Shown: positions 1-13,309 of the stretch, piece by piece
How positions within the stretch are numbered: position 1 is the stretch's first letter
Layout: each line of letters begins with the position of its first letter
From: Ligula intestinalis
Lineage: Eukaryota > Platyhelminthes > Cestoda > Diphyllobothriidea > Diphyllobothriidae
Length of the DNA: 64,000 bases
Reading direction: 5' to 3'
Assembly (NCBI GenBank): GCA_036362985.1
Contig: JAYGXS010000004.1
Span: forward strand, 1,405,959 to 1,469,958
The notes under the pieces: generated by a model
Told to the model about the DNA's origin: nothing
The model's input: only the letters and a program-made list of their open reading frames with translations
Databases searched by the model: none
Program-made: the position numbers and the translations under genes

Positions 1-1228
1 TATTCGAATTAGAATTCCACGCATCCGGTATTTCACCAATACATGAACGCGAATGCACGGCAAATGTTTTTTTGCGCGTTTTAAAGGTGCCTGTCACAAC
101 TGACATCGATAAGCCTTAACGAAATCCTTTCGGTTTAGGGAAACTTGAACAAAGCCCGTACAAGCAGTCGCCTACTGATTAGCCTAAGGTACAAACTGAG
201 TATCTTGCCAGGTAGGCAACGCACATTTAAATTAGGTATCCACAAAACAACTTGAATAAATGCCGTTAGAAATAAAACCGGTAAATTAAATAGTCTGTAT
301 TTTTTCCACTACTTCCTAGTGCTTAGATAGATTCCGTTAAAGTTCCCACGAGAGGGACCAAACCTTAAGTGTCTTCGTCTATTTTCGCGACGATTAAATT
401 GTCTCTGTGTTGGAAGCATTTGATTATACCTGCATGGCTTTTAACACATGATCTCTGTTTACGGTCTGCTTCAAGCTTTTTTCTACAGCGACCTCGGCTA
501 CTCCTGTAGAGGTTTAGTTGCTCAGAAAGCAATGCAATTAGTAGCGACCACCAGGCGTACTTCGAAAGCAGTCACCTTAACTAGAATCAGACAGAGTTCG
601 CGGGATCAAGAAATGGGTTGAACCCACAAACACTCTTTTGGAAACTGCAGAAAATGTCCCCATTTTCACGCCGAGACAATCCTGCCGGAAAGCACATGCG
701 TAAGTCACCCACACTTGCTTCTTCAAACTCATTGGACAGAGCCTAGCCAATCGGAAAGAGATGCTGTAAGTACAGAGAGCCTTTACTGAGAATAGTCGAC
801 TGTTTTTGCATAAAATTTTTCTCGTAGCCCATTGCCTTCTCTTGCGCTTTCGTAGTGACTTTGAAGACAACAGTCAAGCAAACATACGGTTCCTGTCAAC
901 TCCACGTACCATGCGCGGGTCATCAGATAAACTAAAAATAAAACTGACGTTAGTCAATAAAACATGAGTGCAGATAACGCAGTTACTTAAATCGGTGGAA
1001 GAAGTACGTTGGCCAACGGTGGTTTATTGTGTGAATTTTCGAAACTGGCTCTCTAAATTGTCATCAGACGGATGAGCATTGCACGAAACAGCTACTTCAA
1101 AATGATGGCTAACAGAAATTCATATATAGGGTCAGAGTAACAGTCGATAATCGTCAACCGCAGGTAAATATGCGTTAAGTAGGGGAAAACAGATGTCCCC
1201 CGCATGTACTTAGTTGATCGGTCAGTAA
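1..1228. other. Unassigned flank
   Basis: No similarity to a protein, RNA or repeat elsewhere in the window was seen. Open frames are short and unsupported. Confidence 0.5.
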
Positions 1229-1480
1229 CTAACTGTCGACCGCATTTAATCGTGCGGTTGGGGGTGGTTGGTTTTGGCTTCCTCCAGTCCGTGTAGGCTG
1301 CCTTCTCTTCCATGCTTCGCTGAGGCTGGTGTACATTGCGTCCAATTCGACGTGCCTGTTGCTGCACGAGTCCTCGGAGTTAATAGCTTCAAAAAACTCG
1401 CGGCCTTTCTTGTATGGACAAGAGCCAACAATGCAAGTTCCGTCGCATGCAAATTGATGTCCAGTTTCTATTGTGTGCAT
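1229..1480 (-). mobile_element. Penelope-like element fragment: endonuclease C-terminus
   Basis: The minus-strand frame reads HTIETGHQFACDGTCIVG, then GREFFEAINSEDSCSNRHV and LDAMYTSL. This is the pattern H-x5-GH...IV...RE-x-EA-x-S...NRH at the end of Penelope GIY-YIG endonucleases, with the catalytic Glu in REFFEA. The reverse transcriptase part is absent. Short and 5' truncated. Confidence 0.7.
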
Positions 1481-1673
1481 GGTGACTTGTGATGCCGGTT
1501 TTCTAGTTCACAGTTACTAAATGTTCTATGGCGAACACAGACTTGAAATTACCTGTTTTAAAGCTGAATCCAAATTCCACATTTGAACTTCTAGGGATGT
1601 ATTTCGGATTGTACTATACGCTACTCACTGAGAAGTAGAAGACAACTTGATCGCTGGGACACTATGTTTATTG

Positions 1674-1715
1674 GCCTAACGTTTCGATGTCCGTCATGGA
1701 TTCATCTTCAGAGAC
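1674..1715 (-). ncRNA. Decayed hammerhead-ribozyme-like motif
   Basis: On the minus strand: GTCT, CTGAAGA (canonical CTGATGA with one change), a stem-II-like GAATCC...GGACATC segment, then GAAACGTTAGGC. The same arrangement is core-complete at 32432-32473. The mutated core suggests it is inactive. Confidence 0.4.
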
Positions 1716-1933
1716 ATGCTCGCAGAACAGTAGCAGAAACAGTTTGTGTGTGCACAGGGTTCCGCCGTAAAATTTCAATGTACAGCAGCCGCCGAAGACC
1801 ATGCAACGCTAATTATGAAAGTTGCCTGGACATTTTGGCATATATTTGAAAGCACTATTGAGATTCATTTAGTTTATTAAATTCTGCAAAAGCCTTTTAC
1901 TTAGTTAAATCGTCATTAAAGTTAGGTTTATTA

Positions 1934-3343
1934 AGAGAAACAACCATTAGTTTTGGGAAAATTGGGAGTAGGCTCATATAGAAGGAATTTCCTTTGCTAT
2001 TACGTAAGAGCGAACCAAACGGCATGTTAAAGTTAATAATACTAAGAAGGACCTCCAAAATAAATAAAATAGGTACAGAAGATAACCCTTCCAGAACTGG
2101 AAAAACTTATAAAAAATTGTTCAGATTGAAGTGAAGCTAAGTTAAAGGAACCAAATTTGTTTGCAGTAGCATTGAACATATGTGTTTAAGAAATTATGTT
2201 AGCTATCTGGTGAAGTTTCTTCGTAAAAAATCCATTAACAGAAGAGTTTTTGTTTGAATGCAGCAATGAACCTCAAATTTCCTTCAATAAACACCAAATG
2301 TCTAACATTTTTTCGTAGATTTAACACAAATAATGCTTTATTAAATGAAATTCGTGAAGAAAAAATAGTTTTTTGTAGACTTTACAATCCTCTTTCACTT
2401 TATTAAGAAACGGAACAGACGAAAAAATAATAAGTTTTTAAAAAAATGGCAATGTATAAGGCCACTTTTTTTAAATTTGCCAGTATTTATCTGAATTTGG
2501 AATAAATATAATCATGCGGAAGGTAAACCATTATAAAGAGAAAAGAAAGTTCTTTTATTTCCAGTCAAATTTCATCGTTTATCTTAATAAAACTGAAAGA
2601 AATTCTCAAAATTATCAAATTTCGTTGTGACATTACGTTGGAGAAATTTAATATGCACACAAGTTCGTCAGCCGAATATCTAACTAAAGCAATTTCTAAG
2701 AGGTAACCGTTTATGAAAAGTTTTTCATAAGTCTTAGGAATAGAAGTTGCAGAGTTATACAGCTGACATGATTTACTCTTGACAATGTGGTTTGCTGTTT
2801 CGAGGCATTTCTACAAAAAAGCAACATGGTCATCATTCTATGAACGAATATCCAAAAGCACTTTCTTTCGGTAAATCCTCTTGATATGTACCTTATTTTA
2901 AAGGTTTTGGTGTAAACGTCGAAAAGATGCGCAAAGTATTAATTTATCAGTGAAGATAGTAGAAACAAGCAATTTGATGACACACTTTTTTGGATGACAT
3001 TCAATAAATACGTAAACGGTAAGAAAAAACTTAACAGAATATTCTGACTAAAGAAAAATTCTTTTATTATATCGAAAGTGGTTGCTTCAAGTTTTCAACT
3101 TAACACAATATCTTAATTTATTGTTCTAATTAAGAGCTCTTTTTTACGTCTCTAGAACCACGGCATTATCGAGAAAATTTTAAATTCCTTTACGAACACT
3201 TTGTAATTCCTATAATTATTTTAAGTACTTAATAGGCCTTATGCCGTTCATCATTATTTCTATGTTTTCCTAAATACATTCACACTGGTATTGGAGTAAT
3301 GATCAAACTTATACAACTTAAGGAAAATTACGTGGTCAACGGC
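1934..3343 (+). repeat. 1.4-kb direct repeat, copy 1
   Basis: Collinear with 4339-5707 at high identity by eye over the whole length. AT-rich; open frames in one copy are interrupted in the other, so not coding. Ends at the same word (CGTGGTCAACGGC) in both copies. Confidence 0.85.
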
Positions 3344-4217
3344 GGCCATTGTATGCGTGTCCGAGTGTAAGTAAGTCAAGTCTTTGCAGGTCAGCGCGTA
3401 CTGAGGTATTGAATGACCTTGAGGCAGCTGGCCTTGAACAATGACGCCGGACAAAGCAATGAAGGGCGTCGGACGACAGAGACCACTACAGATGCACTCT
3501 ACAACTCTCGTCAATAAACGTTCACCGATCGCTAATTTAACACCCTCAGCTCGCTCTGTTTGTAGCGCTCTGACTCTTTTTATCGCAAGCTCGCCATGGT
3601 CGTCCCTGGTCGTCTTAGTCATGAAGAAAGACGTTACCCTGTGGTAATGCGTTATCCTTCGCAAGCTAGATACTGTTATTACTCAAAATTAGGCTGAATC
3701 ACGGCTAAAGCACTACGGTTGCAACCTTAAGGTATGGTAGAACTCGAGCGTTTATTGAAGAATGTCAGTAAAATTACCACGACTAATATTACTCAGCTGT
3801 ACTGTTAGTAAGCGGTAGTACAAATAGTAGTTGCAGTAATAAGAGACTTAGTGTCTTGTCGTCTTTCTGGACGTCTCCTGAAGGGGATTGAGGGTAGAGA
3901 CTGCTGTAGTTTCAGCAAAAAGGCTGCAATCAATAAGTTAGGTGGTGTTTCTGGCAGGCATTTGAGAAAGCGGCTTATGCCTGATTCCCGTTCGGTCATC
4001 TAGACTCCGTCTTGCCACCGGTTCAATTGGGGTGAGGGTTGTCGATTCCTGCGTGTCTACTTTCATTATATCTGACTGCACTCTCCATCCCTGCTCTTTG
4101 AGCATTTGTTTGACAGAATGGAAATCAGTGGTCGAACTATCAGCCAACATCGGCCAGTCATCCCTAACCCCAGGTACTGCATAACCCGAAAATTGAGCAT
4201 AAAACTTTAGCTCCTAT
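3344..4217. other. Unassigned spacer between direct repeats
   Basis: No recognisable gene. The 134-codon minus frame at 3260-3664 overlaps the repeat end and has no family features. Confidence 0.4.
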
Positions 4218-4306
4218 CTTGCGGGACCCGAGGATCGAACCTACGACCATGCTGGCTAGAAGTCCAACGCGCTCTTAACACCGTGCAACGGGCTTGTTGG
4301 CTTGCC
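4218..4306 (-). repeat. tRNA-derived SINE fragment
   Basis: The minus strand has a tRNA-like half with box-B-like GGTTCGATCCTCGG and an anticodon-arm-like TTGGACTTCTAGCC. Same layout as the copies at 32205 and 56475. Confidence 0.55.
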
Positions 4307-4338
4307 CACTTTAAAAGGCGAATATAAACCATGGTATA

Positions 4339-5707
4339 AGAGAAATAACCATTAATTTTGTGGAAATGGGAAATGGCTCATAAAATAAGGAATTTCCTAT
4401 GCTATTACGTAAGAGCGAACCAAACGGCACGTTAAAGTTGATGATACTAAGACGGAACTCCAAAATAAATAAAATAGGTACAGAAGATATCCCTTCCAGA
4501 ACTTGAAAAGTTTATACAAACTTGTTCAGATTGAATTGAAGCCAAGTTAAAGGAACCAAATTTGTTTGCAGTAACATTGAGCATATGTGTTTAAGAAATT
4601 ATGTTTAGCTATTTGGTGAAGTTTCTTTGTAAAAAACGCATTAACAGAAGAGTTTTTGTTTGAATGCAGCAATTAACCTCAAATAACCTTCAATAAAAAC
4701 CACATTTCTACCATGTTTTCGTAGATTTAACACAAATAATGCCTTATCAAATGTAAGTCGTGAAGAAAAATAATTTTTTGTATAATTTACAGTCCCCTTT
4801 TACTTTATTTAGAAACGAGACAGACGAAAGAATAATAAGTTCTTCAAACAATGGCAATGTATATGGCCAGTTTTTTGAATTCGTCAGTATATATCTGAAA
4901 GTGGAATTAATCTACTCATGTGGAAGATCTTTTATTTCCAGTCAAATTGAATCGTTTATCGTCAAGAAATTCTCAAAATTCTCAAATTTAATTGTGACAT
5001 TACGTTGGAGAAATTTAATATACACAAGTTCGTCAGCCGAATATCTAACTAAAGCAATTTCTAAGAGGTAACCGTTTATGAAAAGTTTTTCATAAGTCTT
5101 AGGAATAGAAGTTGCAGAGTTATACAGCTGACATGATTTACTCTTGACAATGTGGTTTGCTGTTTCGAGGCATTTCTACAAAGAAGCAACATGGTCACCA
5201 TTCTAAGAACTAATATCCAAAAACAATTTCTTTCGGTTAATACTCTTTATATATACCTTATTTTAAAGATTTTGGTGTTAACGTCGAACAGATGCGCAAA
5301 TTATGAATTGATCAGTGAAGATAGTAAAAACAAGCAATTTGATGACACACTTTTTTGGATGACATTCAATAAATACGTAAACGGTAAGAACAGACTTTAC
5401 CGAATATCTTGACTCAAGAAAAATTCTTTTATTATATCGAAAGTGGTTGCATCAAGTTTTCAACTTAACATAATACCTAAGTTTATTGTTATAATTTAAA
5501 GCCCTTTTTACGTCTCTAGAACCACGGCATTATCGAGAAAATGTTTTATTCCTTTGCGAACAGTTAGTAATTCCTATAGTTATTTTAAGTACTTAATAGG
5601 CCTTATGCCGTTAATTATTAGTTCTATGTTTTCCTTAAATACATTCACACTGGTATTAACGTAATGATCAAACTTATATAAATTAAAGAAAATTACGTGG
5701 TCAACGG
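4339..5707 (+). repeat. 1.4-kb direct repeat, copy 2
   Basis: Second copy of 1934-3343. It contains open frames of 103 (4760-5071) and 86 codons (5152-5412) that are stop-interrupted in copy 1. Runs directly into the 3' flank of a minus-strand Penelope copy. Confidence 0.85.
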
Positions 5708-6700
5708 CAACAACTATACAGAAAAAATCGATAAATGCGCTGAGTGTGTTCTGATTCGTCGCGTCAACCATGACCATCTGGCCTTGCGATGTTGGCATAA
5801 GATGATGTGGTGGCCCGTCTGTTCCATGAATTGTGATTTGATTTAGCCAAATTTAATCTCAACACCGAATGTGGATTGGGCAAATCGTTGCATTTTTTGA
5901 TGGATTGGGTGCCCGCGAACCATGACTCAAGGAATTATCGGCTCACTCGATTGTCGCCTCTTGCGAGAATTTCGGCCTCATCAAATTTGAATGTGTGGTC
6001 GGGTCTCGTTGAATGAGCCTCAACTTGAGAATTGGCATCATTTCACCTCACTACTGCCGCGTGTTCGGCAATTCACGTATTGAGAAGTCTGCCAGTTTCT
6101 TCGACATAGTTGCTTCGCCCGCAACTGCACCAGATCCTGTAGAGAACTCCCGATATTTCTTTCCGTGACAGGGGGTCTAACGGTTTTTATGATCTGATAC
6201 CTTATGGTTAGCTCCGGCCTGTGTGTGATTCCAAATCCAAGTGGTGCGAGAAGACGGCCGACAGCTTCCGATACGTTTTTGACGTATGGGATCGCTCGCC
6301 AAATTTTCGGGTCCATGTGACTTTGTTGGCATCTCGTTTGCGCAAGCACCGGTTGACGAAGTTGCGTGGGTAACCATTTTCTCTGAATAACCGTCGAAGG
6401 TATTGCATTTCGGCAACTTTATCCTCTGGTTTACTGCAGTGCGTCTCAACACGCCGATAGAGCGTCGTTACGCAACTGCGTTTGTAGCTGATTGGGTGGT
6501 TGCTGTTGTAATTCAGTACATGCATCGTGTTTGTCGCTTTCCTAAATACTTTAGTCTTAAGGCCAGCACAAGTTTTGCGATAGACGAGGACATAAAGGAA
6601 GGCCGGCTGGTTGTTCTCTTCTTCCTCCGTCGTAAATTGGATGTCCGGGAAGACGCTGTTGAGACGTTCCTTGAACGTGAGCACTATTAGTTTCACTATA
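5708..6700 (-). mobile_element. Penelope-like element, 5'-truncated and frameshifted
   Basis: Minus strand, reading downward from 6700. First is the post-RT linker: FPDIQFTTEEE, then NSNHPISYKRSCV, then LRRLFRENGYPRNFVNRC. PKIWRAIPYVKNVSEAVGRL follows, then the GIY-YIG endonuclease. Its last part (6010-5880) reads FKFDEAEILARGDNRVS and FLESWFAGTQSIKKCNDLP, interrupted by a stop. The RT palm is missing. The 3' tail (5820-5705) shares words such as CATCTGGCCTTG and TGGCATAAGATGATGTGGTG with the palindrome at 32.4-33.0 kb. Confidence 0.85.
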
Positions 6701-7013
6701 GCAATACGGGGACGCAGGATAAAAAAAATAAAAGATGCACATTAAAAAAAAACAGGAATGAGTAGAGAAAATCACTATCAAACGGCTCACATATAGCAAC
6801 GTCACACCGCGCGATAGTCCAAAAATATAGCAAAATAAAACAAATGAAATAAATAATTACACATATTTAATTAACTAAATGATTAAAATAATAATTTAAA
6901 CGTATATTGCCATTATCACATAATGGACCACTTCCTTAATTTTGAAACCTTAGTTAAAATACACAAAGGCAGAACGCTGAGTGTACGCACTGGCGAACTG
7001 CGTTCCGTCCAGC

Positions 7014-7574
7014 TAGCTTATTTAGGCCAACTCATATACCCCTAGTCTCAGAATTTTGTCCTGCAAAAACTATGGCTAAAGAGTTTTGTGGGGTAGGGAA
7101 ATAGGATAGGCAGAGAAGGAAATTTTTAAAAGTATGCGTAAAGGGAAAAAACATAGTCGAAGTTGCTTCTCGCAGCCGCTGGGAATAAGTTGTTCCGCAT
7201 GTAAAATGAAGGTGTGCGCGTCGATTCGCGCCGCGGATTATACTAATATAACTTCAGAACGGTAAGTTGGACCACAGGTAAGTTGAAGTAGACGACCTCA
7301 AAAACTACCATTCCAATTTTTCGGGAAATTCAAGAACCCTGCAGTTTGATAATCGGGTTTTTTCCGCAATAAGTTAAATGATAAAACAGATAAGGAAAAT
7401 CTAGAGATATAAACCAACAACACTTCTAAATACAGTAAAATAAAAATGCATTTAGAATTCATTAAACTATATTTCACCGCGTGGCCTAATTTCCCTCCCA
7501 TAAAACCCGATAAACACCATTTTCTTAGGAAAACATGCAGGTTGTAGGGATTAATGAGTGTGGCTACATAAGCC
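7014..7574. mobile_element. Terminal-inverted-repeat element TIR-A, copy 1
   Basis: Left end AGCTTATTTAGGCC and right end GGCTACATAAGCC are inverted relatives. Internal inverted words include GGTAAGTTGGACC and TTCGGGAAATTC. A second copy with the same ends is at 40376-40953, in the opposite internal orientation. No transposase. Confidence 0.65.
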
Positions 7575-9289
7575 ACTGTTGTCCAGAAGATTTTATTCTA
7601 GAATGTGATCAGGTAAGCCGTTTAAACGGAGTGTCTCTCATCTAATAATGCTTCAACGTCAAATCGCGTAAAACCATTATATATAATTTCAAAAACTCCT
7701 CTGCCTTCCGCATAATTTTTCGAAATGCAAAAGTCCTGCCGGGCTGCGTAAAATGTGAGACTTACAAACAACGCTATTTCCCCCCCCCCTCCACCTCATC
7801 TATCACTTCGTTTACTTGAAAGTTAGAAGACTGGGAACGTGAGGCACACTTTCGCGTATGTATACCATAATTCCAATCGCACAGGTAATGCTGCAAAACT
7901 TTTATTGTTTAAATTGACGACCAGAAACAGAATAACATGATATAATATTAATCAACGAGATTAAGCAAAGTGTGCTCTTCATCGCGACGTCTGTAATGCA
8001 GTGCCAGTTCTGACATGTTCTTCACGTGCGGGCATTCTCCGCCACCAAATGCTAATCAAATGAAATAAACATTTATATATCTGTCGTCCAGTTTCCAGGC
8101 AAATGATTAACAACAGCTTAACGTTAACCAAATGGTAGGCTTAGCACGCCGGCGCTATGCAATTTACAGCCCATTTTTAAGAAGATTTTGGAGCAGCTTT
8201 TGGATTTTTAAAAGTGAACGCTCTTCTCCTTATCAAAAAGTATGACGCCAGTATAAGAAATGCAGCTTGAATAAATCAATAAATATAGAATGATTACGTG
8301 GACGGTATCATTTTCAGTAAGGTAATAAGTAGTTTCGAGATAAATGAAGGTCATACAGAGCGAATATATTTGAGCAGTAGAACATATAACAAGGACGCTG
8401 AAATTAATGCTATTTTATCGAGGAAGAAGCACCGAAAAAACCCTTTCCACTGCAAAAAAATAAATCTACTTAATCAATTTAAGTCTCTTCGCTCATCGAA
8501 TCACAGATTCCAAGCATTCCGCTTGTTTACCCCTGGGGACAGCCTTTATGCATCCGCTTAGTGCGATAATAAAGTATTACAAGTACTGCACTTGCGTCAA
8601 TGAACTTGGCAATTGGCGAAAAAGGGTGATGTTTCACTTCTAGCACTTTTACGCAGGCATACAGAGGCCTGTATCTCGGTACTTAACAGATGTCGAGACC
8701 AGAGACGTTGGGGTCATCTCCTTCCGGGTTAAACCCCCAACGAACTGAGCGCCGACACCAATTCAACCACCACAGCACTAGGAGACGCTAGAGTGGGGAA
8801 AACCCCAAGAAATTCCAGAAGAAAACAAATTCCCCCAGGACTGTATGCTCTGTCTGAGCACGCAGTCTTCAACTGGACTGTATCTTTGGATACATAAAAG
8901 CAGAATGATAAAGTAAGGAAGCTTTCCGTGTCCAGCATGTCAGCCATTGTAAGGGGGGGCACAATAATATTTCAAGCAGACTTGCGAAATTGTCTCATAG
9001 GGACGAGGAAGTCAGGGGCTAGCAGCAAATGGGACCAAATTGGAAACAGAGAAGTTTCGAGCGCATGCGGTATTCATTCAGTTAATGATAAAGATGTGAA
9101 AGAAAAAAAAGAAAATTTAAGGCGAATATTCGCATCCCGGGTGTGTGTATAGGGAGAAGAGAAAAAAGAAGATGAAAAAGGCAGGTCGATCACCGGAATC
9201 TCTTAATAGAGTCCATAGTTAGAGACAAAAGCCTCAACGGAAAGCCAAGCAAAAGCCTTAGAGAACAGGGGCCAATCAATCACCATTGA
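7575..9289. other. Unassigned region
   Basis: AT-rich, no recognised element. The 87-codon frame at 8298-8561 has no family features. Confidence 0.4.
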
Positions 9290-9740
9290 CACCAGCCCGG
9301 AAATACCTGCTCAGGACGATGTGTCGCGCGGCCGATCGATAAATCGATTGACCGAGTTCTTATCTGAGGCCCATGCTTCAATAAATTCACGGGTTGTCCT
9401 ACTGCCGGTTTCGACGATTATCTTCGCTGTTGCGAAGTTAAAAGCGTGACGTGATGAAGTAGCTTGTGATAGCGCCTCACACCGCCTCACAGCTGGCTTA
9501 CGTTCGTGTATGCCGACATGTTTCTGGTCCCTTCTGTGTAATTTTGAGGGCGATTTAGGCAAAGTGTATGGCTCATTATACCAGACACAGGAACTTAAGC
9601 AGTCCTTGCTTCTCATGACTCGGCTGCACATGGTATCCTTGAACCGGTGTGCAATTCCGACACCTAGTTCCGCAACATTGCGTTTGGTCGCTCCCGGTAG
9701 GTGCTTTATTCATGGTTTCTTCGTGTACGGCGTCATAAAT
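9290..9740 (-). mobile_element. Penelope-like element fragment: endonuclease
   Basis: The minus strand reads NVAELGVGIAHRFKDT, then HVGIHERKPAVRRCEALSQA, HAFNFATAKIIVETGS and EFIEAWASDKNSVNRFIDRP, the endonuclease core and C-terminus. Catalytic Glu (IEAW) and Asn (SVNR) are present. The GIY-like start is damaged. 5' truncated. Confidence 0.85.
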
Positions 9741-9796
9741 GAACCCTGCCCACCATAACTGTTACTTGTTTTCGTTGACGTCTTTATCTTTGAGGA

Positions 9797-9850
9797 AAGA
9801 CTCCAATCAGAGTTCAAAAGCTCAGAAAAATCAAAGGATGATTTCGGTGA
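9797..9850 (+). ncRNA. Decayed hammerhead-like motif
   Basis: Stem-II-like GACTCC...GAGTTC followed by AAAAGCTCAG, and farther on GGTGATCGAACTGAG. It is the decayed counterpart of the motif at 60379-60412. CTGATGA and GAAA are both changed, so probably dead. Confidence 0.35.
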
Positions 9851-9854
9851 TCGA

Positions 9855-10929
9855 ACTGAGTTCGTCTTCTCCGCCCATACATGGAGCTGGGGTGCGACCA
9901 TTCGTCTCGATCTACGAAGGAGCCGAGGTCACAAGAGCTGACCAGGACAGAAGCAGCCAGATGGCCAATCGAGTCGCTAGTCTCATGAGGACACAAGCTG
10001 ATTGGTTTCATTTTATAATCTTCTAGGGCGCCACTAAATCTAGCTTTTGGCATCCATTGCAGCCCATAACCTCTTCTCCAAGCAACAAACAAAACAGCAA
10101 CTACGAAAGCGCCAAACTGAAGTATTTTGACATTGCCGATGCCGATCCTGCCGATTTTTTGCAGCTATAAAAGCCATGCTTATGATGGCTGAAACAACAG
10201 AGGACGATGAAAACTTCCTGTGAAAAAATCACTTCCTTGCTGATTACAAAACGACCAGCCCATAATATTTCACAATTTGATCAACTTAAATGAAGCAAAT
10301 CTGCCAAACCTCCTTAATAACATCATATTTTCATTCTACTTGCGGATGAGGGGCGGTCGATGGTCGTGCTGAACCGAGTAGACTACAAAATGAGAATACA
10401 AAAACTCTGCTTTGACAGCAGAGTATGCCACAGAACAGCACAGAGCTCAGATGCCATAGCAGAAGCTAGTCGGTTAAATAAATTACTTGGTAACTTCAAA
10501 CGCAAATAGGTGATGGCTGAAAACGCACCACTCCTAAGGAACCCGACAGATACTGCCCGGGCTCAGTTATATGGTCAGCCAAATGTCCTCAAAACAAACG
10601 ATCTATTGCGGTTAATTTTTGTCGTAAAAGGCATCACCACTTGTAATTTGTAAAAAATGGATAAACTTGAAAAAAACTCTTTCAAGACACAAGTTGAGCA
10701 GAATGTATTGACGTCATACAATTTCGCGACCTCTTATTCATCTACAAACGGTCATTGCCCGCTAATATAGTAAACTAACTGTACAATTAGAAGAGTGAAG
10801 CTTAATAGGGAAAACAATGTTTCAATTTTCTCTCAAGACAGTTCGGTTGCCTCAGTCATTTCAGCCTCTCAATTCCTGGCAAACTTCCATGGCCGAAGTA
10901 TTCAATTGGACCAAATGTTGGTTCCCTTT
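9855..10929. other. Unassigned region
   Basis: No gene or repeat recognised. Confidence 0.4.
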
Positions 10930-11735
10930 GTGGTGAAATCAGTACCCACATCCATCTTATTGGGTTTTCGGCACGAGACGTCTTGCGAAGGAAACATAAC
11001 GAGTTGTACGACGAACTCCAGAGTTTACTCAAAATTGAAAACCTCATGACGCTGTTCGAATTTTGCCAAAATACCTACTCTCTGCGGCATAAACATATGC
11101 ATAAATCAAGGAAACTCCTATCGGCTCTCCAGTCTCCGGTTTATTTTTAGAATTGGTTCTACAAGAATTGGAAAAGATTGCTTTAACCCAAAGGCCTCAA
11201 CGTTTTGCTGTCTTTACGTTGATGACACGTTTACTATCGTCAAAAGAGACCCCTTGCAGGAATTCCATGATCCTCTTAACTTGATCTTCTCAGATATAAA
11301 CCTAACGAGGGAAGAAGAAAAGGATCAGCAGCAATCCTTCCTTGATAAACTAGTTATCATGCGAACGTCCAAAGGCAAAAAAGAAACAACGGTCTACGGC
11401 AAGGTGACGAACATCGCACAGTTTCTCATTTTTAACAGCAACCATGGGGGCTCAACTACCAAGTTGCGTGAGATCATTGCTTCAACGAATCCAGACTCAA
11501 TACAGTAACCCGGAAGAAAAGGCACATGATCCCCTATATCTCCGCAGCCAGTTTATGCGGAACGGCTATCCGAAGACGTTCATAAGGCGATGCCTATACG
11601 ATCATCCTCCGAGGAGTCAACGAAGACTAGCCTGTATGATATGGCATGGGCTGCCATTAACTAAGGACGTAACAAAAGCGACTGAGCGCGTTGATGCGGG
11701 AGTAAGTGTTGGAATTTCAAACCCCCAAAGGCTAC
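10930..11735 (+). mobile_element. Penelope-like element: reverse transcriptase and linker
   Basis: Contains RT motif GSPVSG at 11123-11140 and the catalytic YVDDT with its two Asp codons at 11215-11226, in different frames because of a frameshift. The linker follows, with FNSNHGG, then LRSQFMRNGYPKTFIRRC and MIWHGLPLTKDVTKATERV, after another frameshift near 11450. The endonuclease is cut off where a foldback-element fragment begins at about 11740. The only Penelope copy here that retains the RT active site. Confidence 0.85.
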
Positions 11736-11739
11736 CAGT

Positions 11740-12120
11740 GTGAGGTCTTCCTCAAACCGTAGGCAAAAACTTACTTTTCGCTAAACGTGATGCACACAGT
11801 GCGCAGTTTGTAAACCTTGAATTCGAGTGTAAAAATTAAAAGTTTTTAAAATTATTCGACAGTTTAGAAACTTTTTAAAACCGAACGATACCCTTTCTTT
11901 CAGTATAATATTAAAAGAAGGCGTTATTTTCTACCAAAAAAGTACAAGAAATAATTTTTCGTGCATCTTTTTCGAAAATATATTTGAATCTATAAAGGCA
12001 GTCAAAATCGATGAAAAAAAGCATAATTACTAAGTAGCTACTTTTTATGGTACATAGTTTCTCTTGTCGGTCAGAAAGAAGCTCGTTAACAAGCCCGCAT
12101 ACTGCGGTGTCCAAAATATG
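11740..12120 (-). mobile_element. Foldback element FB1, partial copy
   Basis: Shares GATACCCTTTCTTT, GGCAGTCAAAATC and CTCGTTAACAAGCC with the right half of the full copies at 17500-18476 and 51822-52808. It lacks the outer end. Confidence 0.7.
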
Positions 12121-12364
12121 TTGAGATTAGGCTGTACGATCGTCTCTATTACAATCATCTGCAATTAGTATGTTCCAATCAAAAACTAATTTCAGAATTC
12201 TGAGTAACATTTCATGAGATAAAGAATCTATTGTAGTTTCAATTAATAGCAAAGGCACTTGCCACTGTGATCTTCAGGCTCGGTTCCGTGTGGGAAGAAA
12301 AGAAGTAGGGAGGGGATAATTGGTTGGAGAGAGTTTATAGCAGGACGAGTGCGTGTCCATGACT

Positions 12365-12850
12365 TCAGTGTGAGGAGAAAACGTACTTTTCCCTAAATAG
12401 ACTGTACACAGCGTGCAGTATGTGAACCTTGAATTCATGTGTAGCAGTCAGAAGGTTTACAAATCATTCGGCAATTTAGACATTTTTTAAAACCGAAAGA
12501 TGTCCTTTCTTTAACTATTAAATTTAAAGAAGGCGTTATTTTCTACCACATTAGTTCAAGAAAATAATTGTTGTTTATGTTTTCTGTGAAATATATTTGC
12601 ATTTATAAGGGCAATCAAAATCAATGATAAAAATGCATACTAATTCAGTAGCCACTCTTTACAGTACATTCTTTTTGTTTACGGTCTTAAAGAAGTTCAT
12701 TAAAAAGCCAGCATCTTATCATGACTGAAAGGACTTGACAATGGGCCACATGCTAATCAGTATAACAACCCTATTCAATGCAGATTAGCTAAAGAGTATC
12801 AATCTTTCGCATATGTAGGCATGGTACACGAATTCTAGGCCGTACTGTTG
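12365..12850 (-). mobile_element. Foldback element FB1, right-half copy
   Basis: Collinear with the right half of the 977-bp copy. It ends in CACGAATTCTAGGCCGTACTG, the terminal inverted repeat. The left half is missing. Confidence 0.75.
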
Positions 12851-13299
12851 ATAGGTGTTACCATGCATGCGTAAGCGTCATATGAGAGTAAGTTACTGGC
12901 CGCTTGTCAACTGCTTGGTTAATAGCAGCCTATGGCCCCTGTGATTGGCTGTCCCATAGGCAGACGGAGGGATGCAATCACATGACAACTTGCGGAGGTG
13001 GCGCCGCTGTTGGACGGCGCTAAAAAGAAACAGAATTGAGCTCCGCTTCTTCTGATTAAGGCCAAGGCAGATGGGGCCACGGTGACACGAAATGTTCAAC
13101 GGGAAGCTGAATTAGTGGCTTTTGGCTAGGGTAATTGTGGTTTGTTTATGGAACTCTTCTGCGCACGTAGGACTAGTGTGCATAATCTAAGTGCAGCAGC
13201 CAGTATACGCTTTATAAGGAGCAAGTGAAACTCCCTGGTACCTCCTAATAACTCTGGAGTTACCCTTCGTTCAAGCTTACCTCTTCACATATCCTCCTT
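12851..13299. other. Unassigned region
   Basis: A GC-rich patch near 12990-13030 (GGCGCCGCTG) stands out; no gene recognised. Confidence 0.4.
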
Positions 13300-13309
13300 C
13301 CATGGTGAT

